Position numbers and translations under genes: made by a program. From Bacteroidales bacterium (GTDB taxonomy: Bacteria > Bacteroidota > Bacteroidia > Bacteroidales > GWA2-32-17), in assembly GCA_013314715.1 (NCBI GenBank), contig JABUFC010000018.1, positions 1-57,195 of the forward strand: DNA of 57,195 nucleotides. Reading direction: 5' to 3'. The notes under the pieces are model-generated. The model was not told the DNA's origin. It ran no database searches and saw only the letters and a list, made by a program, of their open reading frames with translations. Positions within the stretch are counted from its first letter, which is position 1; every line of letters starts with the position of its first letter. This document shows positions 37,119 to 47,092 of the stretch, piece by piece.

Positions 37119-38303
37119 ATGCAAAAAACTGTACTAAGTTTATTTATTTTTATCCTATTTGTTTCATGCTCGTCAGATTTCGAAGGTTTTAAAATAAAAG
37201 GTAAAGTTAATGGTGGAAAAGGCAAAACTATATTTTTAAGTTACTCTGGCCAAACCGACTCTGTGAAAATAAACTCTGATAATGAGTTTGAATTTAATGG
37301 CACTCTATCGGAACCCGATTTTTGTAACTTATATTTAGATAGAACCAATCCTATCTTATTATTTATTGACTCTATTAACAACTTTACTATTGAGATTAAA
37401 ACCGATGCTGAAAATTTTGCACAAAATTACAGTGTAAGCGGTTCTAAAACATCGCAACAAATAAAAGAATTACAATCAAAACTCATACAAACGTTTCAAA
37501 ATGTTAAAAATTTATACAACACGATGATTGCAAATAACAACGATACACTCCATCGAGATTCCATTCAAAGTTTGTATGTAAAAAAAAGCAATGAAATTGT
37601 ACAACAGCACCGGCAATATGTATTTAATTTTATTAAACAAAATCCTTCTTCTTTTGCTTGTTTACCTGCTATTTATCAAGCTTTCGACAGTAGAAACCCT
37701 CTTTTTAATTATGAATGGGATGCTTATTATTTCAATTTTATAGATTCTGCTTTAAATACCTCTCATCCCAATTCAATGCATGCAAAAGAATTTCATGCAC
37801 AAGTATTACAATATAAACAGCAATTTGCTAATCTTCAATCTACACAATTAAACACTCAAATACCAACAGAAGCCCCTGACTTTCTGCTCAACACCTCTAA
37901 TGGTAATACCTTTCGCTTATCGTCTTTGCGAGGTAGCTTTGTTTTGCTCGATTTTTGGGCATCGTGGTGCAGTCCATGTCGTTACGAAAACCCCAATTTA
38001 GTTAATGCATATAAGAAATTTGCAAAAAAGGGGCTCCATATTGTACAAGTTTCTCTTGATAAAGACAGAAACGCATGGTTGCAAGCTATCGAAAAAGATA
38101 ACTTATCGGCTTGGACACATGTTAGCGATTTGCAATATTGGAACTCGCCTGTGGCTAAACTATATAACGTACAAGCAATTCCGGCTAACTTTTTAATTGA
38201 CCCCAATGGAAAAATTATTGCTCAAAATTTGCGTGGCGAACAATTATTTTCTACATTAGAACAAATTTTCTCGTCAGTAAAAAAACACAAAAAAAAGAAG
38301 TGA
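37119..38303 (+). CDS. TlpA-like thioredoxin-fold lipoprotein with N-terminal DUF4369-type domain
   Basis: The 394-residue protein has a lipoprotein signal (MQKTVLSLFIFILFVSC, Cys17). Residues about 20-120 form a DUF4369-like beta domain (KIKGKVNGGKGKTIFLSYSG). A helical linker and a C-terminal AhpC/TlpA-type thioredoxin domain (about 250-390) follow, with the redox motif WASWCSPC (Cys284, Cys287) and the cis-Pro segment NVQAIPANFLIDP. Such proteins reduce or isomerise disulfides in the periplasm and are frequent in Bacteroidota. It heads an overlapping operon with the M1 peptidase, lpxH and a GNAT gene. Confidence 0.9.
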   Translation: MQKTVLSLFIFILFVSCSSDFEGFKIKGKVNGGKGKTIFLSYSGQTDSVKINSDNEFEFNGTLSEPDFCNLYLDRTNPILLFIDSINNFTIEIKTDAENFAQNYSVSGSKTSQQIKELQSKLIQTFQNVKNLYNTMIANNNDTLHRDSIQSLYVKKSNEIVQQHRQYVFNFIKQNPSSFACLPAIYQAFDSRNPLFNYEWDAYYFNFIDSALNTSHPNSMHAKEFHAQVLQYKQQFANLQSTQLNTQIPTEAPDFLLNTSNGNTFRLSSLRGSFVLLDFWASWCSPCRYENPNLVNAYKKFAKKGLHIVQVSLDKDRNAWLQAIEKDNLSAWTHVSDLQYWNSPVAKLYNVQAIPANFLIDPNGKIIAQNLRGEQLFSTLEQIFSSVKKHKKKK

Positions 38304-41272
38304 AAAACTTATTTATTGTTGGACTACTTATTTTTAATTTTAACTTACTTGCACAACACTATTTTCAACAAAAGGTTGACTTTGATATTCGAGTTACATT
38401 AAACCCTTCACTCAAGGTTTTAAAAGGATACGAAAAAATAACTTACTATAATAATTCTCCTGATACACTTTATTATATTTTTTTTCATTTATACCCCAAT
38501 GCTACTAAAAGTAAGACCCAAACAGCATTAGCCAGACAAATGTTATATAATAAAAATTATTCACTATATCATCAACAAGAAGAACATCTTGGCTTTATAG
38601 ACAGTCTTGCATTCAAAATAAACGGGATGGAAAATAATTTTTCAATTTTAAAAGACTCACTCGACATAGGAATACTTCGCCTAAATAAACCTTTAGCACC
38701 CCACGAACATATTATAATAGAAACTCCTTTTTATGTTAAAATTCCTATTGCAGGATTAACACGTATGGGTTATTACGAATCTAACTTTGGCATTACCCAG
38801 TGGTACCCTAAACCTGCCGTATACGATAATAAAGGTTGGCACCCTTATCCTTATTTAAATGACGGTGAATTTTATAGCGAATTCGGGAACTATAACGTTG
38901 AGATTACTGTTCCTATTGAATATACCATTGCAGCGACAGGTAATTTAAAAGACACAAACGAACAAATACGATTAAATAATTTAATTTCATTATCTAAACA
39001 ATATTCGAGCAGTGAAGAATATATTAATGCTCTTTCAAAACTATCTTATACATCGCAAAAGTTTAAAACTCTTCGTTTTATACAAGATAGTATTCATGAT
39101 TTTGCTTGGTTTGCCAGTCCTTATTTTAAAGTTGCTAAAGACTCAGCTGTTATTAACGATAAAATTATTTATACTTACGCTTTTTATAGTCCTGAAAATC
39201 ATTTAATATGGCATAATGCTGCAAAATTTGTAAGCGATGCTGTTCAATATTACTCAAATAACGTAGGAATTTATCCCTACAAGCAATGCACAGCAGTAGA
39301 GATGCCATATATTACCGAAGGTGGTATGGAATACCCTACCATTACATCGATTGGTATTTACCATGACGAAAACAGCTTACAGAATGTAATATTGCACGAA
39401 GTTGGACATAACTGGTTTTATGGAATTTTAGCAAGTAATGAACGCAATGAACCTTGGATAGACGAAGGCATAAATAGTTTTTACGAATCTAACTATTACC
39501 CAACCATCCCATACAAGCCAAGAAATGATTGGGAAATACTCTTTAATTTACTAAACACTTCTAAATTTAATTCATTTTTATTAATAGATTATTTTTATTT
39601 TTCTGGAAATGCAAGACCGATAGGATTAAAGTCAGAATATTACAACCAAATAGAATATTATTTTAATGCTTATCATAATACAAAAACCGTCTGGCACTTC
39701 ATAAAAAACTATATGACGGATAGCATATTTAACAGAGCTATGCAAAGTTTTTATGCACAAAAAGCTTTTCAACATATACATTCACTCGATCTTAAAAATC
39801 ATTTCAGTACATTTACAAACAAATCGCTCAACTGGTATTTTAATGATTATTTGTATAATACTCATCGAAGCGATTATAAAATAAAACATATTACCTTCTA
39901 TGAAGATTCTATAGACATAAGTATAAAAAACAAAAATAAAACGGCCTTTCCATTTAGCCTTAGCCTTTATGATTTGAACAATCAAATCATTAAAGACACT
40001 CTATTAGAGGGAAATGTAAAAAATTTCAGCATTAACCTTAAATTTTCTCCCAAACATTTAAAAAAAATCATTATTAATTCTAATGAAAGCCATTTATCTT
40101 TTATTGAAAGCAATTATAGTAATAATTTATATAATCATCGAAAATTTTTACCACGACTCAAACCATTATCGATTCGACTAGCTGGATTTATTGATAAACC
40201 TCAACACTATGATATTTTAGTTTATCCCCTTAGTGGATTTAATTATATTGACAAAAACATGATTGGACTTGTCTTTTATGCTCCACAAATACCTTATCCG
40301 TCATTCCAATTCAGACTAATGCCAATGTACAGTATAAAAAACAAAAGCATACTGGGATCGTACTATGCTGAAAAATTTTGGAGCTTAAATAAAACCATAC
40401 GCTACATTAAAAGTAATATTTTATATCAATCATATTCATATCCTAACAATAAATATCAAAAACTCTGGCAAGACATACATTTTTCGACCGAAATTCCTTT
40501 AACTTTTTATAAAATGCTTGATAAGTGTAATATTACTTATCAATTAACCCTCGATTATGCGACCTTACCTTTTTATCCATATAGCCATGAATTATATTTC
40601 AAAAACAGTTTAAAAATTGAAAAACAATTTCAAATATATCAAACCCAATTTACAACAAGTTTAGAAAATCATTCCCATTTTGCAAAAGTAAAATTAAACG
40701 GTCACTTGTTTTTTCCATTTAAAAACCTTAAAAAAGGATTTGAAGCTGACTATTTTTTAGGATTCTTTATTTTTAATCGCAGTAATTATTTTATATATAA
40801 TTTATTTTTATCGGGTACAATTGGCATCAACGATTATTTATACCAAGATGTTTTTGTAGATAGGTTTTACGAATCAAATCACACTTTTTGGCAACATCAA
40901 TTTATTCAAAACGATGGAATGTTTAGTTCATTTATTCCAATAAGTTCGAATCATTGGATGACCAGTTTACGAACCACCCTTGCATTCCCTTTTCCGCCTC
41001 CTCTTTACCTATATGGAACCATGGGTACTTACTATCAAGCCAAAAATGCTTGGGTAGGTTCAACACAATTTCCTTGGGAAATAGGTTTTGAATTTAGAAT
41101 TATTAAAAATATATTTGCAGTCTATTTACCAGTAAAAATGTCTAAAGATATCTCCGAATTTCAAGATTTTATGTATGGTGATACTTACATAAGTCGAATT
41201 AGATTTATGTTTCGCCTATCGGCCTTAAATCCATTTAAATCAACTCAAAAAATACATACGTTTATTGAATAG
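38300..41272 (+). CDS. M1-family metallopeptidase fused to a predicted C-terminal beta-barrel
   Basis: The 990-residue protein has a signal peptide (MKNLFIVGLLIFNFNLLAQ). An aminopeptidase-N-like half has the substrate motif EGGMEYPTITS and zinc site HEVGHNW (His366, Glu367, His370), with Glu389 in WIDEG 18 residues on. From about residue 640 the chain becomes rich in Tyr, Phe, Asn and Ser with alternating strands (FQFRLMPMYSI, IRYIKSNILYQSYSY, and VFVDRFYESN later). This suggests an outer-membrane barrel rather than the usual M1 C-terminal helical domain. The start is a GTG overlapping the previous TGA (GTGA). The peptidase assignment is firm; the barrel is a reading of pattern. Confidence 0.85.
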   Translation: MKNLFIVGLLIFNFNLLAQHYFQQKVDFDIRVTLNPSLKVLKGYEKITYYNNSPDTLYYIFFHLYPNATKSKTQTALARQMLYNKNYSLYHQQEEHLGFIDSLAFKINGMENNFSILKDSLDIGILRLNKPLAPHEHIIIETPFYVKIPIAGLTRMGYYESNFGITQWYPKPAVYDNKGWHPYPYLNDGEFYSEFGNYNVEITVPIEYTIAATGNLKDTNEQIRLNNLISLSKQYSSSEEYINALSKLSYTSQKFKTLRFIQDSIHDFAWFASPYFKVAKDSAVINDKIIYTYAFYSPENHLIWHNAAKFVSDAVQYYSNNVGIYPYKQCTAVEMPYITEGGMEYPTITSIGIYHDENSLQNVILHEVGHNWFYGILASNERNEPWIDEGINSFYESNYYPTIPYKPRNDWEILFNLLNTSKFNSFLLIDYFYFSGNARPIGLKSEYYNQIEYYFNAYHNTKTVWHFIKNYMTDSIFNRAMQSFYAQKAFQHIHSLDLKNHFSTFTNKSLNWYFNDYLYNTHRSDYKIKHITFYEDSIDISIKNKNKTAFPFSLSLYDLNNQIIKDTLLEGNVKNFSINLKFSPKHLKKIIINSNESHLSFIESNYSNNLYNHRKFLPRLKPLSIRLAGFIDKPQHYDILVYPLSGFNYIDKNMIGLVFYAPQIPYPSFQFRLMPMYSIKNKSILGSYYAEKFWSLNKTIRYIKSNILYQSYSYPNNKYQKLWQDIHFSTEIPLTFYKMLDKCNITYQLTLDYATLPFYPYSHELYFKNSLKIEKQFQIYQTQFTTSLENHSHFAKVKLNGHLFFPFKNLKKGFEADYFLGFFIFNRSNYFIYNLFLSGTIGINDYLYQDVFVDRFYESNHTFWQHQFIQNDGMFSSFIPISSNHWMTSLRTTLAFPFPPPLYLYGTMGTYYQAKNAWVGSTQFPWEIGFEFRIIKNIFAVYLPVKMSKDISEFQDFMYGDTYISRIRFMFRLSALNPFKSTQKIHTFIE

Positions 41273-42041
41273 ATCGACTAAAATATATTTTGTGAGCGAT
41301 GCTCACTTAGGTTTTCCAAACGCTGCCGAAAGCTTAAAGCGTGAAAAACTTCTTGTACAGTGGCTTGACGAAGTTTCGCAAGATGCCTCAGAAATTTATT
41401 TATTAGGCGATATTTTTGATTTTTGGTTCGAATACAAGCGAGTTGTTCCTAAAGGTTATACTCGTTTTTTGGGTAAAATATCACAATTAACCGATCAAGG
41501 CATAAAAGTTCATTTCTTCACTGGCAATCACGATCTTTGGGTGTTCGATTATTTGCCCAATGAAATTGGGGTAGAGGTTCATCGCGATAGAGAAATACGA
41601 ATTATTGAGGGGAAAAAATTCTTTATCGCTCATGGTGATGGTTTAGGTCCTTCTGACATAGGATTTAAATATTTAAAAAAAATTTTTAAAAACCGTTTTG
41701 CCCAATGGTTATTTGCGCGTATCCACCCTAACTTTGCTGTAAGAATGGCTGTTCGATGGTCGCAACATAACCGATACCACGAAAATCCTAAAAATTTTAA
41801 CTTTTTAGGCGAAGATAAAGAAAGACTGATTCAATATGCTAAACGCAAAATTGAAAATGAACACTATGATTTCTTTATTTTTGGACATAGGCATTTGCCC
41901 ATTGAATTTATGCTTAATAAAAATACAAAATTTGTCAATTTAGGCGATTGGTTATTTCATTTTACTTATGCAATTTTTGATGGAAATAATGTAACTTTAC
42001 ATCAATATTTAAAAAAATCCGATAATGGAACACACCTATAA
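41265..42041 (+). CDS. lpxH: UDP-2,3-diacylglucosamine diphosphatase
   Basis: The 258-residue calcineurin-type phosphoesterase shows YFVSDAHLG, LLGDIFDFWFEY, FFTGNHDLWV, FIAHGDGLG and IFGHRHLPIEF, the LpxH metal-ligand set. It cleaves UDP-2,3-diacylglucosamine to lipid X, the step before LpxB. The only plausible start is a TTG at 41265, which overlaps the M1 gene by 8 bases; the next GTG falls inside the first metal motif. It overlaps the next gene by 17 bases. Confidence 0.93.
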   Translation: MNRSTKIYFVSDAHLGFPNAAESLKREKLLVQWLDEVSQDASEIYLLGDIFDFWFEYKRVVPKGYTRFLGKISQLTDQGIKVHFFTGNHDLWVFDYLPNEIGVEVHRDREIRIIEGKKFFIAHGDGLGPSDIGFKYLKKIFKNRFAQWLFARIHPNFAVRMAVRWSQHNRYHENPKNFNFLGEDKERLIQYAKRKIENEHYDFFIFGHRHLPIEFMLNKNTKFVNLGDWLFHFTYAIFDGNNVTLHQYLKKSDNGTHL

Positions 42042-42486
42042 ATATATTATTGTAAAAACTTTTGGCAATAAAAGCAGTGAGTTTTTAAAATGCTTGCTTA
42101 TACGTAGAAAAGTATTTATTGAAGAGCAATGTATAAGCGAAGATATTGAAGTTGATGACCACGATGAACATTCGTATCATTATCTACTTTTAATTAATGA
42201 ATCAAACGAGAAACAAATACCCATAGCAACAGGACGTTGGCGTATTACAGAAAAAGGCATCAAATTAGAACGTTTTGCCGTTTTGAAAGAATATCGCAAT
42301 CAAGGATACGGAAAGCATATTTTAGATAATATTTTAAGCGATACGATTCCATTTAACAAACCTATTTATCTACATTCACAAGAAACAGCAACAAACTTTT
42401 ACTTAAAAAACGGGTTTACAATAGAGGGTGAGTCATTTTTAGAAGCTAATATTAAACATTATAAAATGGTTTACAAAAGTAAATAA
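42025..42486 (+). CDS. GNAT-family N-acetyltransferase (ElaA-like)
   Basis: The 153-residue protein has the GNAT fold. The acetyl-CoA-binding segment is LERFAVLKEYRNQGYGKHIL (R/QxxGxG/A type) and the C-terminal LHSQETATNFYLKNGF is typical. The front part (LLIRRKVFIEEQCISEDIEVDD) resembles the ElaA/YjdJ-like group. The acetylated substrate is unknown. It is the last gene of the operon from 37119, overlapping lpxH by 17 bases. Confidence 0.85.
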   Translation: MEHTYKYIIVKTFGNKSSEFLKCLLIRRKVFIEEQCISEDIEVDDHDEHSYHYLLLINESNEKQIPIATGRWRITEKGIKLERFAVLKEYRNQGYGKHILDNILSDTIPFNKPIYLHSQETATNFYLKNGFTIEGESFLEANIKHYKMVYKSK

Positions 42487-42490
42487 TATA

Positions 42491-42528
42491 AAAAAGAAGC
42501 TGCCATTTCATGACAACCTCCTTTTTTA
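42491..42528. terminator. Possible imperfect terminator between convergent genes
   Basis: An imperfect hairpin (AAAAAG...CTTTTTT outer arms with inner mismatches, CAT/ATG at the tip) lies between the GNAT gene and the convergent winged-helix gene, followed by T-rich sequence on each strand. Confidence 0.4.
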
Positions 42529-42547
42529 TTATTAATAATTTAATTCC

Positions 42548-43294
42548 TTAAAAAGGGCGTGCATATTTCTTTAATAATTTACCTTCTTTGGTAAACCATT
42601 CTGCAAGTCCATAATAGCTAGTACGACTTCCTTTAATAGCGTAATTATTTATTGATTTTTGATTTCGCTTTAAGCGGAATAAAGATGAGTGAATGGCCGA
42701 AAATGAAGCCTGTTGTTCTTCTTTGTCTAATGATAATTCTTTAATGGCTCTTTCGTTAATTTCATTTACAGTTAAAGGATAACCTGTCAATCGAATAACA
42801 TCGTACACATAATCACTCCAAAGTATATTCTTCTTTCTACGATAATTTTCAGGAATGATTTGCGTTACTTCTGCTTTTACTTCTTCTTTTTTATTCTTTT
42901 TCGATTTTTTACCATAATCAAACTCTATTACGGGAATTGACTCATCGTTCATAATATCTAAGAACTCTTTTACTGCTGGGTCAGTTTGAGCTCTTTTTTC
43001 TATATCTTCCCAACGGGTCAACATTTTTTGCTGAGTAATAGTTTCTTTCTTTTTAGAAAATTTAAGTACTTTTTCTTCTTTTTCGGGTTTTACAACAATT
43101 TCTTTAGCGTATATTTCTTTTGGCATTAAAGGCTTTTTAAATTCACTGATATCTACATTGACAGGGTAACCAATTTTATCAAGTGTTCTTTTTATTTTTT
43201 CAACTTTTTTAATTAAAGTTTGAAGCTGTTCTAATAATACTTCGCGCATCGATTCAATATCTTCAGAAGCAAAATCTATTTTTTTCATATACAT
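42548..43294 (-). CDS. Coiled-coil protein with C-terminal winged-helix-like domain
   Basis: The 248-residue protein begins with a heptad-like coiled coil (residues about 10-45, MREVLLEQLQTLIKKVEKIK). A highly charged Lys/Glu linker (about 60-150) follows. The C-terminal domain of about 90 residues (ILWSDYVYDVIRLTGYPLTV to SYYGLAEWF) resembles a winged-helix or HARE-HTH module. No enzyme motif is present. DNA or protein binding is a fair guess; I do not recognise a name. The start could be the third codon Met at 43288. A complete promoter precedes it. Confidence 0.7.
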   Translation of the reverse strand: MYMKKIDFASEDIESMREVLLEQLQTLIKKVEKIKRTLDKIGYPVNVDISEFKKPLMPKEIYAKEIVVKPEKEEKVLKFSKKKETITQQKMLTRWEDIEKRAQTDPAVKEFLDIMNDESIPVIEFDYGKKSKKNKKEEVKAEVTQIIPENYRRKKNILWSDYVYDVIRLTGYPLTVNEINERAIKELSLDKEEQQASFSAIHSSLFRLKRNQKSINNYAIKGSRTSYYGLAEWFTKEGKLLKKYARPF

Positions 43295-43317
43295 TGTTAT
43301 TTATATTCATTGTTTTA

Positions 43318-43348
43318 CAAAAGTATATTTTTATTTTTCTCAAACAAA
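43318..43348 (-). promoter_or_regulatory. Promoter of the coiled-coil/winged-helix gene
   Basis: Minus strand TTTG (43345-43348), 19 bases, then TACTTTTG (43318-43325): a complete -33/-7 match, 23 bases before the ATG. Confidence 0.75.
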
Positions 43349-43542
43349 ACTTTTTGTCAAAATTTTTGTTAAAATATATTTTATTTTTATATATGATTTT
43401 CAAATAGTAAAACCTGCAAATAAAACATTATATTATAATATAAAAATAATTTTGTCAAAATACTATCTTCTTTTTATCTATTAACCATTACATAATTTCA
43501 AAAGCCTAATTTACCTATTTTGCCTATATAACATTTTGCACG

Positions 43543-45075
43543 CTATTCCCATTCAATGGTAGCAGGTGGTTTTGAGCTAATATCGTAAACCACTCTATTT
43601 ATACCTCTAACATTATTAATAATTTTATTTGATACTTCGGCTAAAAATTCATAAGGTAAGTGTACCCAATCGGCTGTCATGCCATCGGTACTATGAACAG
43701 CACGCAAGGCAACTACTTGATCGTAGGTACGCTCATCGCCCATAACACCAACAGAGTGAATAGGCAAAAGGATGGCACCCGCTTGCCAAATGCTATCATA
43801 CAAGCCTTTTTCTTTTAACATAGAAATATAAACATCGTCCACTTCTTGGAGCAAACGAACTTTATCTTTGGTAATATCGCCCAATATTCTAATGGCTAAC
43901 CCAGGTCCAGGAAATGGATGTCGTTTAAGAATATTTTCGGGTAAATGAAGCTCTGCTCCTACTCTTCTAACCTCGTCTTTAAATAAAAATTTGAGCGGCT
44001 CAATAATTTTCAGATTTAGTTTTTCAGGCAGTCCTCCAACATTATGGTGCGATTTTATGGTAGCCGAAGGTCCATTTACCGAAACCGATTCGATTACATC
44101 GGGGTAAATAGTGCCTTGAGCTAGCCAACGAACGCCCTCTATTTTTTTAGCTTCGCGTTCAAAAACATCAATGAACGTTTTACCTATAATTTTACGTTTT
44201 TTTTCAGGTTCTGAAACATGAGCAAGATTGGTTAAAAATTCGTCTGAAGCATCAACACCTATTACATTCAAATCAAGGCTTTTATAGGTATCGAGTACTT
44301 GCTCGTACTCATTTTTTCGAAGCAATCCATTATTAACAAAAATACAAGTAAGTTGTTTGCCTATAGCCTTGTTGAGCAAGAGTGCAGCAACCGAAGAATC
44401 GACCCCACCCGATATAGCAAGTATCACTTTATCATTTTTTACTGTATTTCGAATATCGGCAATAGTAGTCTCGATGTATGCAGCAGGAGTCCAGTTAGCA
44501 GAGCATCCGCAAATGTCAATCACAAAGTTTTTGAGCAATTCCTTGCCTTGTACGCTATGATATACTTCAGGATGAAATTGTATAGCAAATGTTTTTCTAT
44601 TTAAATCGGCAAAAGCTGCAACGGGTATATCTTTGGTTTTTGCAATAATCTCGAAGCCTTGAGGAAGAGTAATTACACTATCGGCATGCGACATCCAAAC
44701 TTGTGAACCTTCGTCAATTCCTTTAAAAAGTGGATTTTGCTTATTAAGATCAATGATGTGAGCACGACCATATTCTCTATGAGCCGAAGCATTAACAACA
44801 CCGCCATAATATTGTGCCAAATATTGGGCACCATAACAAATACCCAAAATAGGTACTTTGCCAATATATTCTTCCACAGGTAATTCGGGATGATTTGCAT
44901 CTCTTACCGAAAATGGACTACCCGAAAAAATAATTCCTTTAATTTCGGCTTCTAAATTGATTTTTTTATTAAAAGGAACTATTTCGCAATAAACATTTAA
45001 TTCTCTTATATTACGTGCTATAAGTTGGGTATATTGTGAACCCGAATCGAAAATAATAACCTTTTCGTTGTGCAT
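43543..45075 (-). CDS. guaA: GMP synthase (glutamine-hydrolysing)
   Basis: The 510-residue protein has a class I glutamine amidotransferase domain: Cys80 in GICYGAQYL, then [12 protein letters not shown] with the His and Glu. An ATP-pyrophosphatase domain ([17 protein letters not shown]) and a dimerisation domain ending [10 protein letters not shown] follow. It converts XMP to GMP with glutamine and ATP. Length and ending are normal. Its -7 element ends 7 bases before the ATG, leaving nearly no leader. It lies downstream of the purine-deaminase operon but has its own promoter. Confidence 0.97.
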   Translation of the reverse strand: MHNEKVIIFDSGSQYTQLIARNIRELNVYCEIVPFNKKINLEAEIKGIIFSGSPFSVRDANHPELPVEEYIGKVPILGICYGAQYLAQYYGGVVNASAHREYGRAHIIDLNKQNPLFKGIDEGSQVWMSHADSVITLPQGFEIIAKTKDIPVAAFADLNRKTFAIQFHPEVYHSVQGKELLKNFVIDICGCSANWTPAAYIETTIADIRNTVKNDKVILAISGGVDSSVAALLLNKAIGKQLTCIFVNNGLLRKNEYEQVLDTYKSLDLNVIGVDASDEFLTNLAHVSEPEKKRKIIGKTFIDVFEREAKKIEGVRWLAQGTIYPDVIESVSVNGPSATIKSHHNVGGLPEKLNLKIIEPLKFLFKDEVRRVGAELHLPENILKRHPFPGPGLAIRILGDITKDKVRLLQEVDDVYISMLKEKGLYDSIWQAGAILLPIHSVGVMGDERTYDQVVALRAVHSTDGMTADWVHLPYEFLAEVSNKIINNVRGINRVVYDISSKPPATIEWE

Positions 45076-45082
45076 TTTTTCT

Positions 45083-45091
45083 GCAAACTTA
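45083..45091 (-). promoter_or_regulatory. -7 promoter element of guaA
   Basis: TAAGTTTGC on the minus strand ends 7 bases before the ATG at 45075. Confidence 0.6.
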
Positions 45092-45147
45092 CATAATTAT
45101 TTGAATACATCCTATTAAGAAAAATGAAAATATATCAGATTTTAATA

Positions 45148-45693
45148 TTAGTCTATTTGTTTTATTATACTTTCTACATCAACATTTCTGATATAAGAGG
45201 GAATGTTAATAAATATATGATGAAAACCATAATTACCTTGTTTCAATTCTTCTAATGCTTGTTCTTTTGTCCATCCTTGAAAAATTATTCGATACATGGC
45301 AGCAATTAAGCCTGTCCTATCGCTTCCATGCTTACAATGAAAAAGCAACGGTTTAGGAGCTATTTTTAAGATTTTCAATGCTGCAATAACATCCTTGTCT
45401 TTTATGCAATATGCATTCATTTCTATTTCATATAAATTAAAGTCTTGTGAACGAAGAAAATCTATATCGTTATGAAATTTTCGAAAATTTAAAATAGACT
45501 TTATGCCCATTTGCTTTAAAAAATCAATATCTAAACTATCAGGCTGCTCACTTCTATATAAACTATCGTTTATTTTAAAAAGATTTGTAAAAGAATTAGC
45601 ATTTACTTTTTGGGCCCAAGCAGCATTTCTATTTTGTGCAATGGTAATTGTAAAAGTTATCAATAAAAAGAAAATAGAAAAAATTAGTTTCAT
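45148..45693 (-). CDS. Exported dual-specificity/tyrosine phosphatase-like protein
   Basis: The 181-residue protein has a signal peptide (MKLIFSIFFLLITFTITIAQ) and a DSP-type phosphatase domain. The Cys-based signature is HCKHGSDRTG, with the nucleophile Cys and the binding Arg. LYRSEQPDSLDIDFLKQMGI and SILNFRKFHND are typical of the Siw14-like DSP group. It probably removes phosphate from a protein, inositol or polyphosphate substrate in the periplasm; the substrate is unknown. The chosen ATG lies 5 bases after the ubiA stop, so it ends the overlapping operon. Confidence 0.82.
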   Translation of the reverse strand: MKLIFSIFFLLITFTITIAQNRNAAWAQKVNANSFTNLFKINDSLYRSEQPDSLDIDFLKQMGIKSILNFRKFHNDIDFLRSQDFNLYEIEMNAYCIKDKDVIAALKILKIAPKPLLFHCKHGSDRTGLIAAMYRIIFQGWTKEQALEELKQGNYGFHHIFINIPSYIRNVDVESIIKQID

Positions 45694-45698
45694 TTTTA

Positions 45699-46565
45699 TT
45701 AAATTAAAATATCTGTAATAACAGCTATTCCATAACATAAACCGGCGTAGCTATTTATAGTAGCAAAAGCCATATTTACTGTTTTTTTATTAAAATTTTT
45801 TCGTACAATAACCTGTTCCAAAAGAAGCATCAGCGAAAAAACAATAACCCCTATCCAATAAACAAAGTGCCATTCAAACAGAAATCCCGTGAACAAAACA
45901 GCAATAATAGCCAATAAATGCAGGCTTAAAGCAATATTTAAAGCCTTTTTAATCCCCCAAATCGATGGTATAGAATTTAACCCATGCTTTTTATCAAACT
46001 CGGCATCTTGTGTAGCATAAATCACATCGAAACCACTCACCCAAAAAATAACAATTAACGAAAAAGGAATAGGAATCCACGAAAACGAAGCCGAAAATAC
46101 CATAAACGCTCCAAGCGGAGCCAATGCCAAGGCAACGCCCAACCATATATGCGATAAATATGTAAAACGTTTGGCATAACTATAACCTAATATTATTATT
46201 AAAGCAACAGGCGATAGATAAAACACTAAAGAATTAACAAAATAAGTACATACAATAAACAAAAGTGCATTTAAAATGGTAAACATCAAAACCTGTTTAG
46301 GTTTGTAAATACCTTTAGGTATTTCTCTATTTTTAGTGCGAGGATTAAGTGCATCTATAGCAGCATCGGCATAGCGGTTGAAGCTCATAGCTGCACTACG
46401 TGCAAAAAACATACATAGTATTACCCATACAAACAATACCCAAGGCACTTGGTTGTAATGACCATATTTATAGCCCAATACTGCTCCAATTAAAGCAAAA
46501 GGCATTGCAAATATGGTATGCGAAAATTTAATGAGCGAAAAATAAGTACGTATCTTATTTAGCAT
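45699..46565 (-). CDS. UbiA-family polyprenyltransferase
   Basis: The 288-residue protein has about eight or nine membrane helices and the two aspartate motifs of aromatic prenyltransferases, NRYADAAIDA and DVIYATQDAEFD. It attaches a polyprenyl chain to an aromatic acid in the inner membrane, as in quinone synthesis. In Bacteroidota it may be the futalosine-pathway (MqnP-like) enzyme for menaquinone; this is inference. The ATG at 46565 lies 2 bases after the macro-domain stop. An upstream in-frame ATG (46598) inside that gene is less likely. Confidence 0.85.
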   Translation of the reverse strand: MLNKIRTYFSLIKFSHTIFAMPFALIGAVLGYKYGHYNQVPWVLFVWVILCMFFARSAAMSFNRYADAAIDALNPRTKNREIPKGIYKPKQVLMFTILNALLFIVCTYFVNSLVFYLSPVALIIILGYSYAKRFTYLSHIWLGVALALAPLGAFMVFSASFSWIPIPFSLIVIFWVSGFDVIYATQDAEFDKKHGLNSIPSIWGIKKALNIALSLHLLAIIAVLFTGFLFEWHFVYWIGVIVFSLMLLLEQVIVRKNFNKKTVNMAFATINSYAGLCYGIAVITDILI

Positions 46566-46567
46566 GA

Positions 46568-47092
46568 TTAACGCAATAATTTGGTATAAATATTCCAATT
46601 TTCTTCGTCAAAAACTACAAAATAAAGTTTTTCAAGAAACGAATCTTTTTCAAGTATTTCTCTACAAGTATGTATGGCTATAATACCGGCTCTATCTTTA
46701 GGAAAGCGATACACCCCTGTACTTATATTAGGGAATGCCATCGTTTTTATATTATTTTCTTTAGCTACTTTTAACGACTGTATGTAACAAGAAGCCAATA
46801 GTTTATCTTCATTATTTTTTCCATTATTCCAAATTGGTCCAACCGTATGAATAACATACTTAGCTGGCAATTTGTAACCTTTAGTTATTTTAGCCTCACC
46901 AGTTGGACAACCATTTAAGGTTCGGCATTCTTCGAGCAATTCCTTACCGGCAGCTCTGTGAATAGCACCATCTACTCCACCACCTCCAAGCAAGGTAGTA
47001 TTCGCAGCGTTAACAATAGCATCAACTGCTAAAGTAGTAATATCTGCTTTTAAAAGATAGATTTCGGTATTTCCAAACTTAGTCTGCAACAT
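46568..47092 (-). CDS. Macro-domain O-acetyl-ADP-ribose deacetylase-like protein
   Basis: The 174-residue protein is a macro domain of the YmdB type. It has [34 protein letters not shown], the [23 protein letters not shown] segment and the ISTGVYRFP phosphate loop. It binds ADP-ribose and probably hydrolyses O-acetyl-ADP-ribose or removes ADP-ribose from proteins. It overlaps the upstream glycosylase gene by 14 bases and precedes ubiA. Confidence 0.9.
   Translation of the reverse strand: MLQTKFGNTEIYLLKADITTLAVDAIVNAANTTLLGGGGVDGAIHRAAGKELLEECRTLNGCPTGEAKITKGYKLPAKYVIHTVGPIWNNGKNNEDKLLASCYIQSLKVAKENNIKTMAFPNISTGVYRFPKDRAGIIAIHTCREILEKDSFLEKLYFVVFDEENWNIYTKLLR

Noticed and set aside
43428-43443. 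16-base perfect A/T palindrome in the guaA / winged-helix gap
   Set aside because: Made only of A and T in a very A+T-rich spacer, so it is expected by chance; no operator is claimed.
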